From assembly GCA_031261005.1 (NCBI GenBank), contig JAISKF010000036.1:1-64000 (forward strand): a DNA stretch of 64,000 bases. The letters run 5' to 3'. The translations under genes and the position numbers were made by a program. The DNA comes from Enterobacteriaceae bacterium (lineage in GTDB: Bacteria > Pseudomonadota > Gammaproteobacteria > Enterobacterales > Enterobacteriaceae). How positions within the stretch are numbered: the first letter of the stretch is position 1; each line of letters opens with the position of its first letter. Below the pieces are notes generated by a model that saw nothing but the letters and a program-made list of their open reading frames with translations, searched no databases and was not told the DNA's origin. Below are positions 61,622 through 64,000 of this stretch, piece after piece.

Positions 61622-61941
61622 TCTGGGGAATTATCTTTGCTGTTGCGCTGGTGGTGTTCTTTAACCGCTATGTATTCCTTGAGCCAAACTTGCCGATTAA
61701 GCTCAGTGCGACTATCAAAAAACTGCTGGGGTTTTCTATTCCCGCTATTCTCACTGCCATTTGCGCGCCGATTATCTTGCTCAATGAGCATGGCGGATTT
61801 CGTGAGCTGCCGCTGAATCCCTACTTTATCGGCGCAATTATCTCTGTTCTTTTAGCATTATTTATCAGAAATACGCTGATTTCGGTGATTCTAAGTCTGG
61901 CGATATTTATGGTGTTAAAGCTGGTGATATTGGTTGTTTAG
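61618..61941 (+). CDS. azlD: AzlD family branched-chain amino acid exporter, small subunit
   Basis: This 107-residue protein has four predicted helices and the conserved ALVVFFNRYVFLEP and FSIPAILTAICAP segments of AzlD/YgaH. It overlaps azlC by 4 bp. The TAG stop codon lies in the truncated left end of a repeat element. Confidence 0.9.
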   Translation: MIWGIIFAVALVVFFNRYVFLEPNLPIKLSATIKKLLGFSIPAILTAICAPIILLNEHGGFRELPLNPYFIGAIISVLLALFIRNTLISVILSLAIFMVLKLVILVV

Positions 61942-62089
61942 ATAAGAAGTTATAATCACGATAAATTTCAAATGATTATATGGATTTTCGTAGGGGCGGC
62001 AGGTTGCCGCCCCTACAAATGATTATTTATTACCTATCTATTAACCTATTAATTTCACCATTTCCTTATCCAAACCTGAGGTGAACTAA
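61938..62089 (+). repeat. Dispersed element overlapping the azlD stop codon
   Basis: The left end is cut to TAGATAAGAAGTTATAATCA, whose TAG is the azlD stop. One perfect core (61990-62015), the right arm and a full right end (CCTTATCCAAACCTGAGGTG) follow. It ends at the stop codon of the next, convergent gene. Confidence 0.88.
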
Positions 62090-63513
62090 CTGTGTTCAGC
62101 CTTCACATCAGGATCGATATAAGGAACTCTAGTACCATAATCAGCCAGTTTTCCTAACTTGATCACGATTGGAGATAATAGTAGTAACGCAGCAAGGTTT
62201 GGCAGTACCATCAAGCCGTTAAACATATCTGCCAGCTTCCACACCAGTTCAACCTTAAACAGTGATGCGATAAAGATAAAGCAAACCACGATGAGTTGAT
62301 AAATGCGTACTGCGGACATGGAGCTAAACAAATAGCGCACGTTATTCTCGGCATAGTAATACCAGCCAATAATGGTGGTAAATGCAAAGAAAAATAGCGA
62401 AATAGCAATGAATATGCTGCCAAAATAGCCGAACACATAAGTATAGGCTTGCTGAGTAACCGTGATGCCCTGCCCCTGAAAAATGCTCAGGAAAGACTCA
62501 CCAACACGACCTGCGGCGTCCCACTCTTTCATACCGGAAGTGATGATCACCAGCGCTGTCACCGTCACAATCAGACAAACAACAAACACGCCCATCATGG
62601 CGATAAATCCTTGCTGCTCTGGTCTGACAACGCGCGCTACGGCATGAGCATGAGGAGTCGAACCCATACCTGCTTCGTTAGCAAACAAACCTCTGGCAAT
62701 ACCAAAACGCATTGCTTGTTGGATACCAATACCAACACCGCCGCCAACAACAGCTTGCGGATTGAATGCTGCGATAAAGATAGATTCAAACGCAGGCAGA
62801 ACATATTCGTAATTCAGCACCAAAATAGTAAAAGCACCAATCAGATAAAAAACTGCCATGACTGGCACCACTTTTTCACTGAATGAAGCAATACTGCGGA
62901 TACCGCCGATTATCACAATACCGGCAATAACTGCCATCACAGCACCTACTACCCAATTCGGCATACCTAAAGAGCTATTGAATGCAGAAGCAATCGCATT
63001 GGATTGCACCATATTGCCGATAAAACCTAACGCGAAAATAATCAGTACCGCAAAAGTACAGGCTAACCATTTCGACTTTAAGCCCTGCTCAATATAGTAA
63101 GCAGGACCGCCGACTAGCTGACCGTTACGATCTTTGGTTTTGAATTTCTGCGCCAGAATAGCTTCGACATAGATGGTAGACATTCCCAAAAAAGAGGAAA
63201 CCCACATCCAAAAGATAGCGCCCGGACCACCGGCTAAAATCGCTGTTGCTGGTCCTGCCAGATTACCAGTACCAACTTGACCGGCAATCGCAGTTGCTAC
63301 AGCCTGAAAAGAACTCATACCATGCTTACCGGCTTTATCACCACGTAATGACAAGCCGCCAAACAGCTCTTTTACGCCCGTTCCGAAATGCCTGATTTGA
63401 ATGAAGCCTAAACGAATGGTGAAGTAAATTCCGGTTCCACATAATAAAAATATCAGTACGTAGTCCCAGAGCAGGCCATTAACCTGATCGACAAATGATT
63501 CCAATATATCCAT
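62086..63513 (-). CDS. Alanine/glycine:cation symporter (AGCS) family protein
   Basis: The 475-residue membrane protein has about eleven helices and AGCS signatures: FQAVATAIAGQVGTGNLAGPA in helix 2-3 and ARGLFANEAGMGSTPHAHA. It imports alanine or glycine with Na+ or H+. Its nearest E. coli relative is YaaJ. A CRP-like palindrome lies about 210 bp upstream. It is monocistronic. Confidence 0.92.
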   Translation of the reverse strand: MDILESFVDQVNGLLWDYVLIFLLCGTGIYFTIRLGFIQIRHFGTGVKELFGGLSLRGDKAGKHGMSSFQAVATAIAGQVGTGNLAGPATAILAGGPGAIFWMWVSSFLGMSTIYVEAILAQKFKTKDRNGQLVGGPAYYIEQGLKSKWLACTFAVLIIFALGFIGNMVQSNAIASAFNSSLGMPNWVVGAVMAVIAGIVIIGGIRSIASFSEKVVPVMAVFYLIGAFTILVLNYEYVLPAFESIFIAAFNPQAVVGGGVGIGIQQAMRFGIARGLFANEAGMGSTPHAHAVARVVRPEQQGFIAMMGVFVVCLIVTVTALVIITSGMKEWDAAGRVGESFLSIFQGQGITVTQQAYTYVFGYFGSIFIAISLFFFAFTTIIGWYYYAENNVRYLFSSMSAVRIYQLIVVCFIFIASLFKVELVWKLADMFNGLMVLPNLAALLLLSPIVIKLGKLADYGTRVPYIDPDVKAEHS

Positions 63514-63725
63514 GACATAGTTTCTCGTGGTTGTGTTGTGTTAAGTATGTATTTGCTTACTATATATTTTTTAGTTGCGTGCGTTAGCGCACGTCATTGT
63601 TTGTATACAGATTTTCACTGATTATTCTTTTCTTGCGGCAATTCAAATCAATGTCAGGCAAAGGGAACGAACCTCTGTATAACGAAAGATTCCGAATATA
63701 AGAGCCGTAGAACAAAGTCACAATT

Positions 63726-63741
63726 AGTGATCTGTATCACT
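63726..63741 (-). promoter_or_regulatory. CRP-like palindrome upstream of the AGCS gene
   Basis: The sequence AGTGA-TCTGTA-TCACT fits TGTGA-N6-TCACA at 8 of 10 conserved positions and is symmetric. It lies about 210 bp before the start codon, which suits activation only if the promoter is far upstream of the gene. Confidence 0.45.
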
Positions 63742-63838
63742 GTAAATATATCATTAACTCTCAACGGTTGGATATGGTTATTCCACCGATTCTTGAAAAA
63801 CGAGATTCTTCCGCTGAGTTTGTCACCAAACACAGTGA

Positions 63839-63946
63839 TTATGATGGAATAATCCCGTTAAAAAGCGTCTTACCTATGTCTTGCCATAAAGTCATATCAA
63901 TAAACGGTGTTAAAACATCGGCGTTGCTGACAAATCTATAGTTCAT
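63839..63946 (-). CDS. Possible small protein (35 aa)
   Basis: An ATG-initiated frame (NYRFVSNADVLTPFIDMTLW and a short tail) has GAGGTGAT ten bases upstream as a good ribosome-binding site. I do not recognise it. It may be a real small protein or the remnant of a longer gene. The hairpin upstream would mask the binding site. Confidence 0.3.
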   Translation of the reverse strand: MNYRFVSNADVLTPFIDMTLWQDIGKTLFNGIIPS

Positions 63947-63949
63947 CGT

Positions 63950-63980
63950 TTTATCACCTCAGCAATACTGAGGTGATAAA
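63950..63980. promoter_or_regulatory. Perfect 13-bp hairpin covering the SD of the small ORF
   Basis: The arms TTTATCACCTCAG and CTGAGGTGATAAA surround a five-base loop. On the minus strand the second arm contains GAGGTGAT, three bases before the start codon of the 35-residue frame. On the plus strand it could be a terminator, but a T tract is missing. Confidence 0.5.
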
Positions 63981-64000
63981 CGCTTAGATATAAATGAATT

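Larger units (their letters stand above)
63514..64000. other. Upstream region of the AGCS symporter gene to the window end
   Basis: About 490 bp with a CRP-like site and, beyond it, a possible 35-codon gene preceded by a strong hairpin. No larger gene is seen. Confidence 0.5.

Noticed and set aside
63514-63800. Glycine riboswitch before the AGCS symporter
   Set aside because: Such riboswitches often precede this family, but the conserved paired aptamer motifs are not seen here.

Overview
The window is chromosomal DNA of a gammaproteobacterium of the order Enterobacterales. The evidence is long stretches of E. coli-like gene order: mtnN-btuF-yadS-erpA-hemL, yacL-acnB, hemW-rdgB-yggU-yggT-proC-yggS/pilT, ruvX-yqgE-gshB-rsmE-sprT-metK-yggN-yggL-trmB-mutY-yggX-mltC, and cptA-sdhE-ygfZ-yqfA. 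Proteins align residue for residue with E. coli homologues as I remember them. Base composition is moderately AT-rich. The family is not certain from sequence alone; a low-GC lineage such as Budviciaceae is a guess.

Layout: 133-8088 is a complete minus-strand cytochrome c maturation operon (ccmABCDEFGHI) followed by mlaA. At 8373 lies tRNA-Arg(CCT), and 8.5-15.6 kb is a looser accessory stretch: an esterase, cfa, a MATE exporter, grxB, a pirin (yhhW) and an emrR regulator without emrAB. Then come dgt, mtnN-btuF-yadS, erpA, hemL, yddG, yacL, acnB (15.6-26.2 kb); hemW-rdgB, cdh, yggU-yggT, proC, yggS and divergent pilT (26.6-33.4 kb); and ruvX to mltC (33.7-43.6 kb), with redox, tRNA/rRNA modification, repair and SAM synthesis genes. 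After a sodium/proton antiporter and tRNA-Gly(CCC) follow dps, prfB (with its programmed +1 frameshift), two transporters, bax, the creBC two-component system with creD, cptA-sdhE-ygfZ-yqfA, mdaB, azlCD and an alanine/sodium symporter.

The most striking feature is not a gene. About twenty copies of one dispersed intergenic element occur in 64 kb. Full copies are about 160-210 bp, have imperfect terminal inverted repeats (TTAACCTGAACTTCGGATAA on the left, CTTATCCAAACCTGAGGTTA on the right) and usually carry one or two GC-rich self-complementary cores (GGGCGGCAGATTGCCGCCC type). Most lie directly behind stop codons, and some supply the stop codon. There are tandem copies, a 100-bp-period tandem array, a 51-bp copy made only of the two ends, and halves. 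No transposase is encoded here, so this looks like a MITE-like or REP/BIME-like non-autonomous family. I recognise no new defence, secretion or biosynthetic system; the coding content is mostly well-known core genome.

Regulatory details visible in the sequence include a cre-tag (TTCAC-N6-TTCAC) before creD, three contiguous MetJ-like boxes before metK, a perfect 25-nt dyad before yhhW, a CRP-like site before the alanine symporter gene and many clear intrinsic terminators.
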